Positions 37,734 to 49,121 of a stretch of DNA of 64,000 bases are shown here, piece after piece. The translations under genes were made by a program, and so were the position numbers. Origin of the DNA: Mycobacterium colombiense (GTDB lineage: Bacteria > Actinomycetota > Actinomycetes > Mycobacteriales > Mycobacteriaceae). The notes under the pieces are model-generated. The model was not told the origin of the DNA, did no database searches, and was given only the letters and a program-made list of their open reading frames with translations. The stretch spans positions 179,026 to 243,025 of the forward strand of contig NZ_LZSX01000025.1 in the NCBI RefSeq assembly GCF_001665835.1, given 5' to 3'. The stretch's first letter is position 1, and each line of letters begins with the position of its first letter.

Positions 37734-39178
37734 GACTCGTCACCGTGTTCGCGGCGCTGCCGCCGGGCGGCCTTGCGGTCCGCGGCGCCGACGCGGTCGG
37801 TGCGCTCCAACCGCGCGTCGGTTCCGCGTCCCGACAGCGCAACCTGTTGTCCGGCAGGCGTTTGCGGCTCCCAATCGAACGTCATGTCCCCGATGGTCAC
37901 TTGGCAACCCGGTCGCGCCCCCAGCCGCAGCAATTCCTCTTCGACACCGAGGCGCGCCAACCGGTCGGCGAGGTACCCGACGGCCTCGTCGTTGTCGAAG
38001 TTGGTCTGATGGATCCACCGCTCGGGGCGCGCGCCGCTGACCACGAAGGCGCCCGGCTGCTGCGGATCCGGCTCGACGCTGAAACCGCTGTCGTCAACGG
38101 GAACCGGACGGATCACCGGACGGCGCGGCACGATCTCCGGCTGGGCGGCCTGGTACTCCGAGATCATCTTCCACAATCCGAAGATCAACGGCTGCAAGCC
38201 GTCTCGCGCGACCGCCGACACCAAAAACACCGGCCAGCCGCGCTCGGCGATCTCGTCACGGACGAATTCGGCGAGCTCGCGCGCCTCGGGCACGTCGATC
38301 TTGTTGAGTACCACCGCGCGGGGTCGCTCGGCCAGATCACCCAACGTCGCATCCCCCTGCAGGGTGGGCGTATACGCGGCGAGTTCGGCCTCCAGCGCGT
38401 CGATGTCGGAGATCGGGTCACGGCCGGGTTCCGCGGTGGCGCAGTCGACGACGTGCACCAGCACCGCGCATCTTTCGATGTGCCGGAGGAAGTCCAGCCC
38501 CAGGCCGCGGCCCTCGGACGCGCCCGGTATCAGGCCGGGCACGTCGGCGACGGTGAAGGTGTGCTCCCCCGCCGACACCACGCCGAGGTTGGGAACCAGC
38601 GTGGTGAACGGGTAGTCGGCGATCTTGGGCTTGGCCGCCGAGATCGTCGACACCAGCGACGATTTGCCGGCCGAGGGAAAACCGATCAGGCCGGCATCGG
38701 CGACGGTCTTGAGTTCCAGGGTCAGGTCGCGGGTCTGGCCCTGTTCGCCCAGCAGCGCGAAGCCGGGAGCCTTGCGCGCCCGCGACGCGAGAGCGGCGTT
38801 GCCCAGCCCGCCGCGCCCACCCGCGGCGGCTTCAAAGCGGGTGCCCGCGCCGACCAGGTCGGCCAGCAGCCGACCGTTCTCGTCGAGGACGACGGTGCCG
38901 TCGGGCACCTTGACTTCCAGGTCGGCTCCGGCGGCGCCGTCCCGATTGTTGCCCATCCCCTGCTTGCCCGAGGGCGCGGTGACGTGCGGATGGAAATGGA
39001 AGTCGAGCAGGGTGTGCACCTGCGGATCGACGACGAAGACAATGCTGCCGCCGCGTCCGCCGTTGCCACCGTCGGGGCCGCCGAGCGGCTTGAATTTCTC
39101 GCGATGGACCGAGGCGCAGCCGTTACCCCCGGCACCGGCGCGCGCATGGATGACGACGCGGTCGACGAACCGAGGCAT
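37730..39178 (-). CDS. obg: GTPase Obg (CgtA)
   Basis: Ribosome-assembly and stress GTPase of 482 residues. It has the Gly-rich Obg fold ([12 protein letters not shown] and following, residues 1-155), a G domain with GFPSAGKSS, a VADVPGLI switch region and NKID, and the OCT C-terminal domain ([24 protein letters not shown]). ATG 39178 gives the usual [20 protein letters not shown] start; five extra upstream codons are open but not family-like. It forms the classical rplU-rpmA-obg order and its stop overlaps proB. Confidence 0.95.
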   Translation of the reverse strand: MPRFVDRVVIHARAGAGGNGCASVHREKFKPLGGPDGGNGGRGGSIVFVVDPQVHTLLDFHFHPHVTAPSGKQGMGNNRDGAAGADLEVKVPDGTVVLDENGRLLADLVGAGTRFEAAAGGRGGLGNAALASRARKAPGFALLGEQGQTRDLTLELKTVADAGLIGFPSAGKSSLVSTISAAKPKIADYPFTTLVPNLGVVSAGEHTFTVADVPGLIPGASEGRGLGLDFLRHIERCAVLVHVVDCATAEPGRDPISDIDALEAELAAYTPTLQGDATLGDLAERPRAVVLNKIDVPEARELAEFVRDEIAERGWPVFLVSAVARDGLQPLIFGLWKMISEYQAAQPEIVPRRPVIRPVPVDDSGFSVEPDPQQPGAFVVSGARPERWIHQTNFDNDEAVGYLADRLARLGVEEELLRLGARPGCQVTIGDMTFDWEPQTPAGQQVALSGRGTDARLERTDRVGAADRKAARRQRREHGDES

Positions 39179-39239
39179 CGTGAATCCTCTCACCTACCAC
39201 CGGGCGCCGAAATCACCGGGCTGGGCCCGGAAACACGGG

Positions 39240-39506
39240 TCAGTCGGTGGCTTGTCCGGCCGCGACGATGTTGACGGTCTTGCGGCCGCGCTTGATGCCG
39301 AACTCCACGGCGCCGGCCTCCTTGGCGAACAACGTGTCGTCCCCGCCGCGCCCAACACCCACGCCCGGGTGGAACTTGGTGCCGCGCTGCCGAACGATGA
39401 TCTCGCCCGCCTTGACGACCTGGCCGCCGAATCGCTTCACGCCCAGCCGCTGTGCGGCGGAATCGCGACCGTTGCGCGAGCTGGAAGCGCCCTTCTTGTG
39501 TGCCAT
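39240..39506 (-). CDS. rpmA: 50S ribosomal protein L27
   Basis: Ribosomal protein of 88 residues starting [16 protein letters not shown], with the highly conserved RFGGQ and [13 protein letters not shown] core. L27 reaches towards the peptidyl-transferase centre with its N-terminus. It lies 15 bp after rplU and 61 bp before obg on the minus strand. No N-terminal cleavage extension of the Firmicutes type is present. Confidence 0.97.
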   Translation of the reverse strand: MAHKKGASSSRNGRDSAAQRLGVKRFGGQVVKAGEIIVRQRGTKFHPGVGVGRGGDDTLFAKEAGAVEFGIKRGRKTVNIVAAGQATD

Positions 39507-39521
39507 GTTCTGTCGCCTTCG

Positions 39522-39833
39522 CTACTTGATTCCGGTGACCTTCAGGACCGTCAGCTGCTGACGGTGCCCCTGACGCTTGTGGTAGCCGGTCTTGTTCCTG
39601 AACTTGTGGATACGGATCTTGGGGCCCTTGGTGTGCTCTAGCACCTCGCCGGTCACCGCGACCTTGGCCAGCGCGGCCGCGTCGGTGGTCACCTTGGCGC
39701 CGTCCACCACCAGGGCGACCGGCAGCGACACGTTCGAGCCGGGCTCGGATTCGAGCTTCTCGACCTTGACCACGTCCCCGACGGCGACCTTGTACTGCTT
39801 GCCGCCCGTCTTCACGATTGCGTAGGTCGCCAT
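39522..39833 (-). CDS. rplU: 50S ribosomal protein L21
   Basis: Ribosomal protein of 103 residues from ATG 39833 (AAGGAGC upstream), starting [16 protein letters not shown] and ending with the L21 signature [16 protein letters not shown]. The longer open frame into the upstream region is Arg-rich and not part of L21. The 211 bp back to rne contain no recognisable attenuator. Confidence 0.97.
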   Translation of the reverse strand: MATYAIVKTGGKQYKVAVGDVVKVEKLESEPGSNVSLPVALVVDGAKVTTDAAALAKVAVTGEVLEHTKGPKIRIHKFRNKTGYHKRQGHRQQLTVLKVTGIK

Positions 39834-40044
39834 CGTCGCTCTGCTCCTTCTGCTAGCCGCTGCTCTGCGCGTCGCGCGCGAACCAGCCGCGGTGCGCGTG
39901 GTGGGTCTGGGTTGCGGGTCTGCGCCGATTCCCCGGGAGTCCCGCTGCCGCCGGCCAAAGTTTAGCCGCCGGCCTGACGACAACTGTCCAAGGGTACGTG
40001 ACCAGCGGCTACAGGGTCAAACCGGACATGTCCGGTCAGCCAGG

Positions 40045-42924
40045 TCAGTCCGCGTGGATCGGCGGTCCGGCCGGCCTACCCGCAGCGCGTCGGCGCCTGG
40101 GGCGTCCCGAGCCGGCCTGGCCGGCCCGAGCGGAGGCCTGCCCGGCGTCGGTGTCGTCCGAATCGTCGTCCTCGGTGTCCAGATCGTCGTCGTCGAGCTC
40201 GAGGTCCTCGTCATCGTCGCCGAGGTCCTCTTCATCGTCGATGTCGTCGTCATCGTCGTCATCGTCATCGTCATCGTCATCGTCGTCGAGGTCGTCGTCA
40301 TCGTCCGAATCGTCGTCGTCATCCGTGTCGTCGTCGTCCTCGTCCGAATCGTCGTCCGAGTCCTCGTCGTCGGTGTCGTCGAAGTCCTCTTGGTCGGTGT
40401 CCGCGACGCCGCCGGCGCGTCCCGCCTGCTCCTGGTCGAGCTCGTCGGTGGTTTCTTCGGTGGTCTCGTCGGACTCGTCGTCCTCGGACTGCGTGGAGGA
40501 GCCGGCGGCCATCGCCTTGAACATCGGGTGCTCGCCGGGGGCGTGGGTGGGCACCTTGGCCACCACCTGCTCTTCGGCTTTGTTCTTCTTGCGCCTGCCC
40601 CGGCGGCCGCCCCCACCGGATTCGGATTTGCGCCCGTTCGACGGGGCCGAATCCACCGGGTCGGTGTGCAGCAGGATGCCACGCCCACCACAGTTCGAGC
40701 ACGACGTCGAGAAGGCTTCGATGAGGCCGGTGCCCAACCGCTTGCGGGTCAGCTGGACCAAACCGAGCGATGTCACCTCGGACACCTGATGGCGGGTGCG
40801 GTCGCGGGCCAGCGCCTCGGTCAGCCGCCGGAGCACCAGATCGCGGTTGGACTCCAGCACCATGTCGATGAAGTCGATGACCACGATGCCGCCGATGTCG
40901 CGCAGCCGCAGCTGGCGCACGATCTCCTCGGCCGCCTCCAGGTTGTTCTTGGTGACCGTCTGCTCGAGGTTGCCCCCGGACCCGGTGAACTTGCCGGTGT
41001 TGACGTCGACCACCGTCATGGCCTCGGTCCGGTCGATCACCAGCGTGCCGCCCGACGGCAGCCACACCTTGCGCTCCATCGCCTTGGCCAGCTGCTCGTC
41101 GATGCGGTGCACCGCGAACACGTCCGGCCCGGCCTGCCCTTCCGGCCCGGCGGGCGCCTCGTACTTGGTCAGCTTCGAAACCAGGTCGGGGGCAACGGAA
41201 TTCACGTAGTCGTTGATCGTGGTCCAGGCCTCGTCACCGGAGACGATGAGGCCGGCGAAGTCCTCGTTGAACAGGTCGCGGATCACCTTGACCAGCACGT
41301 CGGGCTCTTCGTAGAGGGCCACCGCGGCGCCGGCGGCCTTCTCCTTGATCTCGATCGCCTTGGCCTCGATCTGCTTCCAGCGCTCCTGCAGGCGGGTGAC
41401 GTCGCTGCGAATGTCCTCTTCCTTGACGCCCTCGGACGCGGTCCGGATGATCACCCCGGCGTCGGACGGCACCACTTCACGCAGGATCTCTTTGAGCCGC
41501 TGGCGCTCGGTGTCGGGCAGCTTGCGGCTGATCCCGGTCGACGACGCCCCCGGCACGTAGACCAGGTAGCGGCCCGCCAGCGAAACCTGCGTGGTGAGCC
41601 GCGCGCCCTTGTGCCCGACCGGGTCCTTGCTGACCTGGACGACGACGTAGTCGCCGGGTTTGAGCGCTTGTTCGATCTTGCGGTCGGACCCGCCGAGCCC
41701 CGCGGCTTCCCAGTTGACCTCGCCGGCGTAGAGCACACCGTTGCGGCCGCGGCCGATGTCGACGAATGCCGCTTCCATAGATGGCAGCACGTTCTGCACG
41801 ATGCCCAGGTAGATGTTGCCCACCAGGGAGGCCGACGCGGCCGACGTGACGAAGTGCTCGACGACGATGCCGTCCTCGAGCACCGCGATCTGGGTGTAGC
41901 GCGACCCCTGATGCGGCTGCTCGGTGCGGACCCGGTCGCGCACGACCATCATCCGCTCGACGGCCTCGCGGCGGGCCAGGAATTCGGCCTCGGTCAGCAC
42001 CGGGGGGCGGCGCCGCCCGGCGTCGCGGCCGTCCCGGCGCCGCTGCCGCTTGGCTTCCAGCCGAGTGGAGCCGTTGATGCCCTTGATCTCGTTGTTCGAC
42101 CCGCCGGAATCATCTCCGCCGCCCTTGCCGCTACGGGGCGCCCGCTCGTGCACCACCGTGTTGGGCGGGTCGTCCGGCGATGAGCTCTCGTCGTTGTCGT
42201 CGCCCGATCCGGATTTGCGCCGTCGGCGCCGGCGGCGACGGCGGTTGCCGCCGTCTCCCGAACCGTCGTCACCGTTGTCGGAATCGTCGGAGTCGTCGGA
42301 ATCGTCGGAATCTTGACCGTCGGAGTCCTCGGAGTCGGCCTGACCGCCCTTCTTGCCCCGCGGTTGCCCCTCGTCGTCGTCACCGTCGTCCTGGCCGTCG
42401 GATCCGCCCTGCTCACCGCGCCCGCGGCCACGGCCGCGACGGCCGCGGCGGCGCCGCCGGTTCGACGGCCGGTCGGACTGCTCGTCGTCGTCGCTGTCGG
42501 AATCGTCGGAGTCGGCGCCGTCGTCGGTGCCGGCGTCCTCCTCGAGGGCATCGATCGGCTGCGGCGCGACGAACAGCGGCATGTAATGCGGCCGCTCCGC
42601 GGCGTTGTCCGGGGTCTCGAGCAGCAACCGGGATTCGGGTTCGTCGGCCTCGGCGCCGCCGGCCGCCGGTGCGCTGTCCGCGTCCTCCGCGCTCACCGGG
42701 GGCTGCGCGGACGCCAGCAGGTCGCGCACCCGGACCGCGTCATCGCGGTCCACGGTGGAATGTGCGCTGCGGATTCGCCCGTCCAGCTCGCTCAGTGCGT
42801 CCAGCACCCGCTTGCTGGTGGTTCCCAGCGTTCGGGCCAGCGAATGAACTCTTAAGCGGTCCGGCAGTTCCCCGGGCCGAGTCGATTCTTCTGATGGGTC
42901 TGCAGTCGGTGCACCGTCTACCAC
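40045..42924 (-). CDS. rne: Ribonuclease E/G with long acidic tail
   Basis: Endoribonuclease of 959 residues that starts mRNA decay and rRNA/tRNA processing. The first ~330 residues are disordered, acidic/basic low-complexity, typical of actinobacterial RNase E. The catalytic core then carries an S1 domain, the metal-site VVIDFIDMVLESNR and the Zn-link CSNCGGRG. The C-terminal ~150 residues contain a dense Asp run (15 consecutive Asp at one point) before a basic end (RPRRRRAAGR). GTG 42924 follows GAGGAG. The acidic tract is encoded by GAC/GAT triplet repeats between about 40160 and 40400. Confidence 0.93.
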   Translation of the reverse strand: MVDGAPTADPSEESTRPGELPDRLRVHSLARTLGTTSKRVLDALSELDGRIRSAHSTVDRDDAVRVRDLLASAQPPVSAEDADSAPAAGGAEADEPESRLLLETPDNAAERPHYMPLFVAPQPIDALEEDAGTDDGADSDDSDSDDDEQSDRPSNRRRRRGRRGRGRGRGEQGGSDGQDDGDDDEGQPRGKKGGQADSEDSDGQDSDDSDDSDDSDNGDDGSGDGGNRRRRRRRRRKSGSGDDNDESSSPDDPPNTVVHERAPRSGKGGGDDSGGSNNEIKGINGSTRLEAKRQRRRDGRDAGRRRPPVLTEAEFLARREAVERMMVVRDRVRTEQPHQGSRYTQIAVLEDGIVVEHFVTSAASASLVGNIYLGIVQNVLPSMEAAFVDIGRGRNGVLYAGEVNWEAAGLGGSDRKIEQALKPGDYVVVQVSKDPVGHKGARLTTQVSLAGRYLVYVPGASSTGISRKLPDTERQRLKEILREVVPSDAGVIIRTASEGVKEEDIRSDVTRLQERWKQIEAKAIEIKEKAAGAAVALYEEPDVLVKVIRDLFNEDFAGLIVSGDEAWTTINDYVNSVAPDLVSKLTKYEAPAGPEGQAGPDVFAVHRIDEQLAKAMERKVWLPSGGTLVIDRTEAMTVVDVNTGKFTGSGGNLEQTVTKNNLEAAEEIVRQLRLRDIGGIVVIDFIDMVLESNRDLVLRRLTEALARDRTRHQVSEVTSLGLVQLTRKRLGTGLIEAFSTSCSNCGGRGILLHTDPVDSAPSNGRKSESGGGGRRGRRKKNKAEEQVVAKVPTHAPGEHPMFKAMAAGSSTQSEDDESDETTEETTDELDQEQAGRAGGVADTDQEDFDDTDDEDSDDDSDEDDDDTDDDDDSDDDDDLDDDDDDDDDDDDDDDIDDEEDLGDDDEDLELDDDDLDTEDDDSDDTDAGQASARAGQAGSGRPRRRRAAGRPAGPPIHAD
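40160..40400. repeat. GAC/GAT (GTC/ATC) triplet-repeat tract in rne
   Basis: Plus strand reads as long runs of ATC/GTC triplets, encoding almost pure Asp with scattered Ser, Glu and Leu on the minus strand. Such near-perfect triplet tracts can expand or contract in frame, altering only the length of the RNase E acidic tail. Confidence 0.8.
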
Positions 42925-43256
42925 GTATTCTCCTCAAGCCCCCGGGCGCGTCTGTTGCGACGCGGCCACGCGAGGGCTTCGCTATGGACCCGGGCCACTT
43001 CTCCCGGGCTTGTAATGGTCTCGCCCCGAGCGGCCCAGGATCAGGACCCACTCGGCGCCGTGCTGAATGACGGCCTGACATGCAGCGAACCAAGGCGACG
43101 GGGCTATGATCGCGCTTGTCTAAGTCTTCATTCGGGTGTCTGACACCGGTCCGGCGACGTTCACCCGAGACCAGTATCCCACATCACGTAGCCGTCCCAG
43201 CCACACCTGATGCTGCCCGCTTCAGCAAAGTCGCTCGGGACGGCGTCGCCGCAGCT
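42925..43256. other. Intergenic region and rne leader (332 bp)
   Basis: No supported gene. This should hold the rne promoter and a long untranslated leader, as RNase E genes often self-regulate there. A short hairpin with CCCGGG arms (42989-42994 and 43003-43008) is visible, and the strong GAGGAG ribosome site is at the left edge. I cannot pick a promoter with confidence. Confidence 0.5.
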
Positions 43257-43667
43257 CTAGGCGTTGGGAAACCAGAGCGCGATTTCGCGCTTCGCGGACT
43301 CCACCGAGTCCGACCCGTGCACCAGGTTGAACTGGGTCTCCAGCCCGAAGTCGCCGCGAATCGTGCCGGGGATCGCCTTCTCCACCGGGTCGGTACCGCC
43401 CGCGAGCTGCCGAAACGCCGCGATCGCCCGCGGCCCCTCCACGATGGCCGCCACCACCGGTCCCGAGGTGATGAACTCCAGCAGCGACTCGAAGAAGGGC
43501 TTGCCGTCGTGTTCCGCGTAGTGCTGGGCGGCGAGGTCGCGGCCGACGGGCCGCAGCTCCAGCGCAGCGATGGAAAGGCCTTTGCGCTCGATGCGGGCGA
43601 TGATCTCCCCCACCAGCTGCCGCTGCACGGCGTCGGGCTTGATCAGTACCAATGTCCGTTCGGTCAC
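43257..43667 (-). CDS. ndk: Nucleoside diphosphate kinase
   Basis: Housekeeping kinase of 136 residues that balances NTP pools through a phospho-His intermediate: NLVH117GSDS. N-terminal [14 protein letters not shown] and [21 protein letters not shown] are typical. GTG 43667 is the family-consistent start; the frame is open further upstream only by chance. The order ndk-DUF4233-folC-valS matches Rv2445c-Rv2448c. Confidence 0.96.
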   Translation of the reverse strand: MTERTLVLIKPDAVQRQLVGEIIARIERKGLSIAALELRPVGRDLAAQHYAEHDGKPFFESLLEFITSGPVVAAIVEGPRAIAAFRQLAGGTDPVEKAIPGTIRGDFGLETQFNLVHGSDSVESAKREIALWFPNA

Positions 43668-43753
43668 GGCGGACAGCGTACATAACCAGGAGGCATTGGG
43701 TCGGGCGACGGCGGCCGGGCCCTGCTCGGGTGGTTTCCGCGTCTGCTGCCGGC

Positions 43754-44131
43754 CTACTGCTGCCTGCGCCGGACCTCGGCCCGGAAGTAGGCGATCAAGC
43801 CCCACAGGCCAGTGAACAGCACGCCGATGAACCCCACCCCCGGGTAGACCGCGAAGCCGGCGAGCAGGATCACCTGCACGCCGAGGTTGGCCCAGATCGC
43901 CCAGGGTTTGCGCTGCACCCCGGCCATCAAGATCAGCAGCGTGGCCAGCCCGATCAGGTACACCAGCGACGCCGTCGTCAGGCCGCCGCCGACCGCGCCG
44001 ACCACCGGGATCGCCAGCAGCACCACGATCGCTTCCAGAAACAGCGTCAGGGCCATCACCGCGCCGAAGCTGCGCCACGGGTCGGCCGGCGCCTGGGCCC
44101 GCTCCTCGGGGTTCTCGGGCACGTCCGTCAT
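43754..44131 (-). CDS. DUF4233 membrane protein
   Basis: Membrane protein of 125 residues with four helices and a basic C-terminus ([10 protein letters not shown]), matching the actinobacterial DUF4233 family found next to folC. ATG 44131 overlaps the folC stop by 4 bases (ATGA), so it is translated with folC. Function unknown. Confidence 0.88.
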   Translation of the reverse strand: MTDVPENPEERAQAPADPWRSFGAVMALTLFLEAIVVLLAIPVVGAVGGGLTTASLVYLIGLATLLILMAGVQRKPWAIWANLGVQVILLAGFAVYPGVGFIGVLFTGLWGLIAYFRAEVRRRQQ

Positions 44132-45600
44132 TGCGGATCACGACCGAACAGGGTCCGCGCCGCCCCGGCGGTCACCACCGACCCGGTGATGACGATGCCG
44201 GTGCCGGAGAAGGCTTCGGCTGGTCCGTCCGCCGCGGCGTCGTCGACCAGTGCGGTCGCGACGTCGATGGCCTCGCGCAGGTTCTCGGCGGTGCTCACCC
44301 GGTCGGGCCCGAACCGCTCGCGCGCCGCCAGGGCCAGCGACTCGACGTCGAGCGCCCGCGCGGATCCGTTGTGGGTCACCACGACAGCGTCGAACACCGG
44401 CTGCAGGGCGGCCAGGATGCCGTCGACGTCCTTGTCCGCGAGCACGCTGAGCACCCCGACGAGATAGCGGAAGTCGAATTCGTCGGCCAGGGTCTGCGCC
44501 AGCGCGGTCGCACCGGCGGGGTTGTGCGCGGCGTCGAGGAACACGGTGGGGGCGCTGCGCATCCGCTCCAGCCGGCCGGGGCTGGTGACGGCGGCGAAGC
44601 CGGCGCGCACCGCCTCGACGTCGAGCTGACGCTGCGCGCCGGCGCCGAAGAACGCCTCGACGGCCGCGAGGGCCAGCACGGCGTTGTGCGCCTGGTGTTC
44701 GCCGTGCAGCGGCAGGTAGACATCGGAATACACCCCACCCAGGCCCTGCAGCTGCAGCACCTGCCCGCCGATCGCGACCTGACGGCCCAGGACGGCGAAC
44801 TCGGAGTCCTCGCGGGCCACCGCGGCGTCGGCTTGGACGGTCTGGGTCAACAGGACCTCCATCGCCTCGGGGGCCTGACGCCCGATGACGGCGACGGTAT
44901 CGGGTGCACCCTCGGGCGCCCGGGTGATGATGCCGGCCTTCTCCCCCGCGATGGCGGGGAGATCGTCGCCCAGGTATTCGACGTGGTCGATGGAGATCGG
45001 AGTGATGACCGCGACGGGGGCGTTGATCACGTTGGTGGCATCCCAGCGTCCGCCCATGCCCACCTCGACCACGGCGACGTCGACGGGGGCGTCCGCGAAC
45101 GCGGCGAACGCCATCGCGGTCAGCACCTCGAACTTGCTCATCGCGGGGCCGCCCTCGGCCTGCGACTGCGCGTCGACCATCTGCACGAACGGCTCGATCT
45201 CGCGGTAGGTCGCCACGTACTGCGCCGGGCTGATCGGCTTGGAGTCGATCGAGATGCGTTCCACCGCCGATTGCAGGTGCGGGCTGGTGGTGCGCCCGGT
45301 GCGCCGCTGCAACGCGGTGATCAGCGCGTCGATCATCCGCGCCACCGAGGTCTTGCCGTTGGTGCCCGCGACATGGATCGACGGGTAGGCCAGTTGCGGC
45401 GAGCCCAGCAGGTCCATCAGCGCGCTGATCCGGGTCAGGCTCGGCTCGATCTTGGTCTCCGGCCAGCGCTGGTCCAGCAGGTGCTCGACCTGCAACAGCG
45501 ACGCGATCTCGTCCGGGGTGGGGGCCGGGTCGGGGATCTCGGCGGGAACCTCGCCCTGCGGCCAGTCGGGGTCCTGCGGCCAGTCGGGCGGCTCGGTCAT
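44128..45600 (-). CDS. folC: Folylpolyglutamate/dihydrofolate synthase
   Basis: Mur-ligase-fold enzyme of 490 residues that adds glutamate to folates. Its ATP site is [14 protein letters not shown], with [11 protein letters not shown] and the second-domain [12 protein letters not shown] 45600 follows GAGGG and leaves a Pro/Asp/Trp-rich N-terminal stretch ([12 protein letters not shown]) before the domain. It begins 7 bases after the valS stop, so the two are probably one transcript. MurC-F proteins share the fold, but the order and motifs are FolC. Confidence 0.94.
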   Translation of the reverse strand: MTEPPDWPQDPDWPQGEVPAEIPDPAPTPDEIASLLQVEHLLDQRWPETKIEPSLTRISALMDLLGSPQLAYPSIHVAGTNGKTSVARMIDALITALQRRTGRTTSPHLQSAVERISIDSKPISPAQYVATYREIEPFVQMVDAQSQAEGGPAMSKFEVLTAMAFAAFADAPVDVAVVEVGMGGRWDATNVINAPVAVITPISIDHVEYLGDDLPAIAGEKAGIITRAPEGAPDTVAVIGRQAPEAMEVLLTQTVQADAAVAREDSEFAVLGRQVAIGGQVLQLQGLGGVYSDVYLPLHGEHQAHNAVLALAAVEAFFGAGAQRQLDVEAVRAGFAAVTSPGRLERMRSAPTVFLDAAHNPAGATALAQTLADEFDFRYLVGVLSVLADKDVDGILAALQPVFDAVVVTHNGSARALDVESLALAARERFGPDRVSTAENLREAIDVATALVDDAAADGPAEAFSGTGIVITGSVVTAGAARTLFGRDPQ

Positions 45601-45607
45601 CGGACCC

Positions 45608-48265
45608 TCACTGCAGCCCGGCCAGCCGCGCATTGATCCGCTCGGTTTCCTCCTGGGCCAGGCGCTGACGATCGCGGATCTTGTCGACGACGTTTTGCGG
45701 GGCCTTGCCCAGGAATTCGTCGTTGGCCAATTTGGCAGTGGTCGATGCCAGCTCCTTGTGCGCCGCGGCCAGATCCTTTTCCAGCCGGCGACGTTCGGCG
45801 GCGACGTCGATGGTGCCGGAGGTGTCGAGTTCGACGACGACGGTGCCGCCGCTGAGCCGCACCTCCACCGACGCCGACGGGCGAAACTCCGGGCCCGCGG
45901 CGGTGAGCCACGCCAGCGACGTCACCGCGCTCACCTGGGTGCTCAGATCGGATTCGTCGACACCGGCCATCCGCGCCGGCACCTTCTGCCGGTCCGCCAG
46001 GCCCTGATCGCTGCGGAACCGGCGCACCTCGGTAACCAGCTTCTGCATGTCGGTAATCCGCTGTGCCGCAACCTTATCCAGGATGATCCCGGACGACCGC
46101 GGCCAGTCGGCGATCACCAGCGATTCCTGGGCCTCGTCGCCGGTCAGCGCCTGCCACAGCGCCTCGGTGATGAAGGGGATCACCGGGTGCAGCAACCGCA
46201 ACAGGGTATCCAGCACCGCCGCCAGCACGGCCGTGGTGTGCGTGATCCCTTCGGCCAGTTGCGTCTTGGCCAATTCGACGTACCAGTCACAGAATTCGTC
46301 CCACGCGAAGTGGTAGAGCGCCTCGCAGGCGCGACTGAACTCGTAGCTGTCGAACGCCGAATCAACCTCCGCGCGAACCTCTTCCAGCCGCCCGAGAATC
46401 CACCGGTCGGCGTCGGTGAGCTCGGCCGCCGCGGGCAGCGGGGCCAGCTTCGCGCCGTTGAGCAGCGCGTAGCGGGTGGCGTTGAACAGCTTGGTGCAGA
46501 AGTTGCGCGACGCGCGGACGTGGTCCTCGCCGACCGCCAGGTCGCCGCCGGGGCTGGCGCCGCGGGCCAGCGTGAACCGCAGCGCGTCGGCGCCGAAAGC
46601 GTCCACCCAGTCCAGCGGGTCGATGACGTTGCCCTTGGACTTGCTCATCTTGCGACCGGACTCGTCGCGGATCAGCCCGTGCAGGAAGACATCGGTGAAC
46701 GGCACCTGCGGACCGCGGCGGCCGTCCAAGGTGATGGCCTCGTCGTCGCCGACGAAGGTGCCGAACATCATCATCCTGGCCACCCAGAAAAACAGGATGT
46801 CATAGCCGGTAACCAGAACGCTTGTGGGATAGAACTTTTCGAGCTCCAGGGTCCTATCGGGCCAGCCCAGCGTGGAGAACGGCCACAGCCCCGAGGAGAA
46901 CCAGGTGTCCAGCACGTCGGGATCCTGTTCCCAACCCTCCGGCGGCGTCTCGTCGGGACCGACGCAGCGCTGTTCACCGTTGGGGCCGTACCAGATCGGG
47001 ATGCGGTGGCCCCACCACAGCTGACGCGAGATACACCAGTCGTGCATGTCGTCGACCCAGGCGAACCAGCGCGGTTCCAGGCTGGCGGGGTGAATCACGG
47101 TGTCCCCGTTGCGCACCGCGTCACCGGCGGCCTTGGCGAGCGATTCCACCCGGACCCACCACTGCAGGGACAGGCGCGGTTCGATCGGCTCGCCGGTGCG
47201 CTCGGAGTGCCCGACGCTGTGCAGGTACGGCCGCTTCTCCTCGACGACCCGGCCCTCGGCCGCCAGTGCCTCGCGCACCGCGACCCGGGCCTGGAATCGG
47301 TCCATGCCGTCGAATTGCGTTCCGGTGTCGGTGATCCGGCCTTTGGTGTCCATGATCGAGATCATCGGCAGCTGATGCCGAACGCCGATCTCGAAGTCAT
47401 TGGGGTCGTGCGCGGGCGTGACTTTGACTGCGCCGGTGCCGAATTCGGGATCAACGTGCTCGTCGGCAACCACCAGCAGCTGACGGTCCACAAACGGGTG
47501 CGGCAGGCTGGTGCCGACCAGCTGCCGGTAGCGTTCGTCGTCGGGATGCACCGCGATCGCGGTGTCGCCGAGCATCGTTTCCATCCGGGTGGTGGCCACC
47601 ACGATGTGGGGTTGCGAGTCGTCCATCGAGCCGTACCGGAACGACACCAGCTCGCCTTCGACCTCTTGATAGTCGACCTCGATGTCCGAGATCGCCGTCT
47701 GCAGCACGGGCGACCAGTTGACCAGCCGCTCGGCCCGATAGATCAGTCCGGCGTCGTAGAGGCGCTTGAAGATCGCGCGGACCGCCCGCGACAGGCCCTC
47801 GTCCATGGTAAAGCGATCGCGGCTCCAGTCCACGCCGTCGCCGAGCCGGCGCATCTGGCCGCCGATGGCGCCGCCGGACTCTCGCTTCCAGTCCCAGACC
47901 TTTTCGATGAACAGCTCTCGACCGAAGTCCTCTTTGGTCTTGCCGTCGAGCGCGAGCTGCTTTTCCACCACGCTCTGCGTCGCGATCCCGGCGTGGTCCA
48001 TGCCCGGCTGCCACAGCACCTCATAACCCTGCATCCGCTTGCGCCGGGTCAGGGCGTCCATCATGGTGTGTTCGAGCGCATGGCCCATGTGCAGGCTGCC
48101 GGTCACGTTCGGCGGCGGCAGCACAATCGAATAGCCGGGCTTGGTGCTGTTGGCGTCCGCCGTGAAGTAGCCCGCGTCCACCCACTTCTGGTAGATCGCG
48201 CTTTCTACCGCAGCGGGATCCCACGACTTGGGCAGGTCGGTGGCGGGGCTGCGGCTGGCGGTCAC
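45608..48265 (-). CDS. valS: Valyl-tRNA synthetase
   Basis: Class I aminoacyl-tRNA synthetase of 885 residues. The HIGH motif is in [13 protein letters not shown], the KMSKS motif in [10 protein letters not shown], an editing domain lies between about residues 170 and 370, and the valine-enzyme coiled-coil tail runs from about 815 to the end. GTG 48265 begins V-T-A-S-R; no other start fits as well. It is the first gene of the valS-folC-DUF4233-ndk group. Confidence 0.96.
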   Translation of the reverse strand: MTASRSPATDLPKSWDPAAVESAIYQKWVDAGYFTADANSTKPGYSIVLPPPNVTGSLHMGHALEHTMMDALTRRKRMQGYEVLWQPGMDHAGIATQSVVEKQLALDGKTKEDFGRELFIEKVWDWKRESGGAIGGQMRRLGDGVDWSRDRFTMDEGLSRAVRAIFKRLYDAGLIYRAERLVNWSPVLQTAISDIEVDYQEVEGELVSFRYGSMDDSQPHIVVATTRMETMLGDTAIAVHPDDERYRQLVGTSLPHPFVDRQLLVVADEHVDPEFGTGAVKVTPAHDPNDFEIGVRHQLPMISIMDTKGRITDTGTQFDGMDRFQARVAVREALAAEGRVVEEKRPYLHSVGHSERTGEPIEPRLSLQWWVRVESLAKAAGDAVRNGDTVIHPASLEPRWFAWVDDMHDWCISRQLWWGHRIPIWYGPNGEQRCVGPDETPPEGWEQDPDVLDTWFSSGLWPFSTLGWPDRTLELEKFYPTSVLVTGYDILFFWVARMMMFGTFVGDDEAITLDGRRGPQVPFTDVFLHGLIRDESGRKMSKSKGNVIDPLDWVDAFGADALRFTLARGASPGGDLAVGEDHVRASRNFCTKLFNATRYALLNGAKLAPLPAAAELTDADRWILGRLEEVRAEVDSAFDSYEFSRACEALYHFAWDEFCDWYVELAKTQLAEGITHTTAVLAAVLDTLLRLLHPVIPFITEALWQALTGDEAQESLVIADWPRSSGIILDKVAAQRITDMQKLVTEVRRFRSDQGLADRQKVPARMAGVDESDLSTQVSAVTSLAWLTAAGPEFRPSASVEVRLSGGTVVVELDTSGTIDVAAERRRLEKDLAAAHKELASTTAKLANDEFLGKAPQNVVDKIRDRQRLAQEETERINARLAGLQ

Positions 48266-48342
48266 CCGTCAATTCTAGGGAGCGGTGTTTACCTTCATGT
48301 AAGCGCCCAAACCCGCAGGTGGCCGGGTCGGTTGCCCGGTGA

Positions 48343-48951
48343 TCAGGGGATCGTGAGCACTTGGCCGGGCTGAATCAGGTCCGGGTTGGAGATGCCGCTG
48401 GCGTCGGCGATCGCCTGATATCGGTTGCCGTCACCGTAGAAGCGCTCCGCGATCGCCCACAGGGTATCGCCGGAGGCGACGGTGTAGGTCCGCGCCGCGG
48501 GCTCCGGCGCTGGCTCCGGCTCTGCGGCGACCTCGGCCGGGGCCTCTTCGGCGGCGGCATCCTCGGCCTGTGCGGCGGGCTCGTCGGCAGCGGCCTCGGG
48601 TGCCGGTGGCGGCGGGTTGTCGGTCTCTGTGTGCGTCGACCATGCCGGCCCGTCGGAGGCATACAGCACCAAGTTGCGGTCGTCTTGAAGCACGAGTTTG
48701 ACGTCCTTCTTGCCCTTGGTGTCGGTATGCCAGACCGGTTTGTCCGCCGTGTAGAGGACGAAGTTGCCGTCGGGCTGCACCTCGGCGCGCACCACATTCT
48801 GGCCCTCGGTCGACGTGGACCACAAAGCCTGACCTCGCGAGGCCAGCACCAAGTTGCCGTCGTCCTCCAGGGTCAAGGTGTAGGCGCCGTTGTTGGAGGC
48901 GAGCGATTCCCCGCGCACAAGCTTTTGACCACCAGTAAGCGTGTCTGACAT
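48343..48951 (-). CDS. Bulb-type lectin plus LysM protein
   Basis: Protein of 202 residues. It has a monocot-mannose-binding (bulb-type) lectin domain at about residues 1-110 with three D-x-N-x-V blocks (EDDGNLVLA, QPDGNFVLY, QDDRNLVLY), an acidic Pro/Ala linker (about 112-150), and a C-terminal LysM domain (YTVASGDTLWAIAERFYG). ATG 48951 follows AGAGAGG. There is no signal peptide, so export, if any, is non-classical. LysM should bind peptidoglycan and the lectin mannose-type sugars. It lies between valS and the Rv2449c-like gene, where I recall nothing similar in M. tuberculosis. Confidence 0.88.
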   Translation of the reverse strand: MSDTLTGGQKLVRGESLASNNGAYTLTLEDDGNLVLASRGQALWSTSTEGQNVVRAEVQPDGNFVLYTADKPVWHTDTKGKKDVKLVLQDDRNLVLYASDGPAWSTHTETDNPPPPAPEAAADEPAAQAEDAAAEEAPAEVAAEPEPAPEPAARTYTVASGDTLWAIAERFYGDGNRYQAIADASGISNPDLIQPGQVLTIP

Positions 48952-49121
48952 AGCATTACCTCTCTCATCAACGCAGTCCGGCCACGCCAAGGCCGAACAT
49001 TGCTCGTACCCGCTAGGGGCTGTTCGATTTCTTATTGGGGCCTGGGCATCCCTCCCTCGACGCAATCGACATCACCCGGGAAATGCTGGTGAAGACTCCG
49101 CGTGGATTTTGCGGCGCTCGG

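Noticed and set aside
39892..42183. 763-codon plus-strand frame opposite rne
   Set aside because: Val/Ile-rich antisense of the acidic RNase E codons; no start signal or domain.
44131..45636. 501-codon plus-strand frame opposite folC
   Set aside because: Arg/Gly-rich mirror of folC; no family similarity.
45452..48373. 973-codon plus-strand frame opposite valS
   Set aside because: Arg/His/Gly-rich shadow of ValS codon positions; valS itself is unmistakable.
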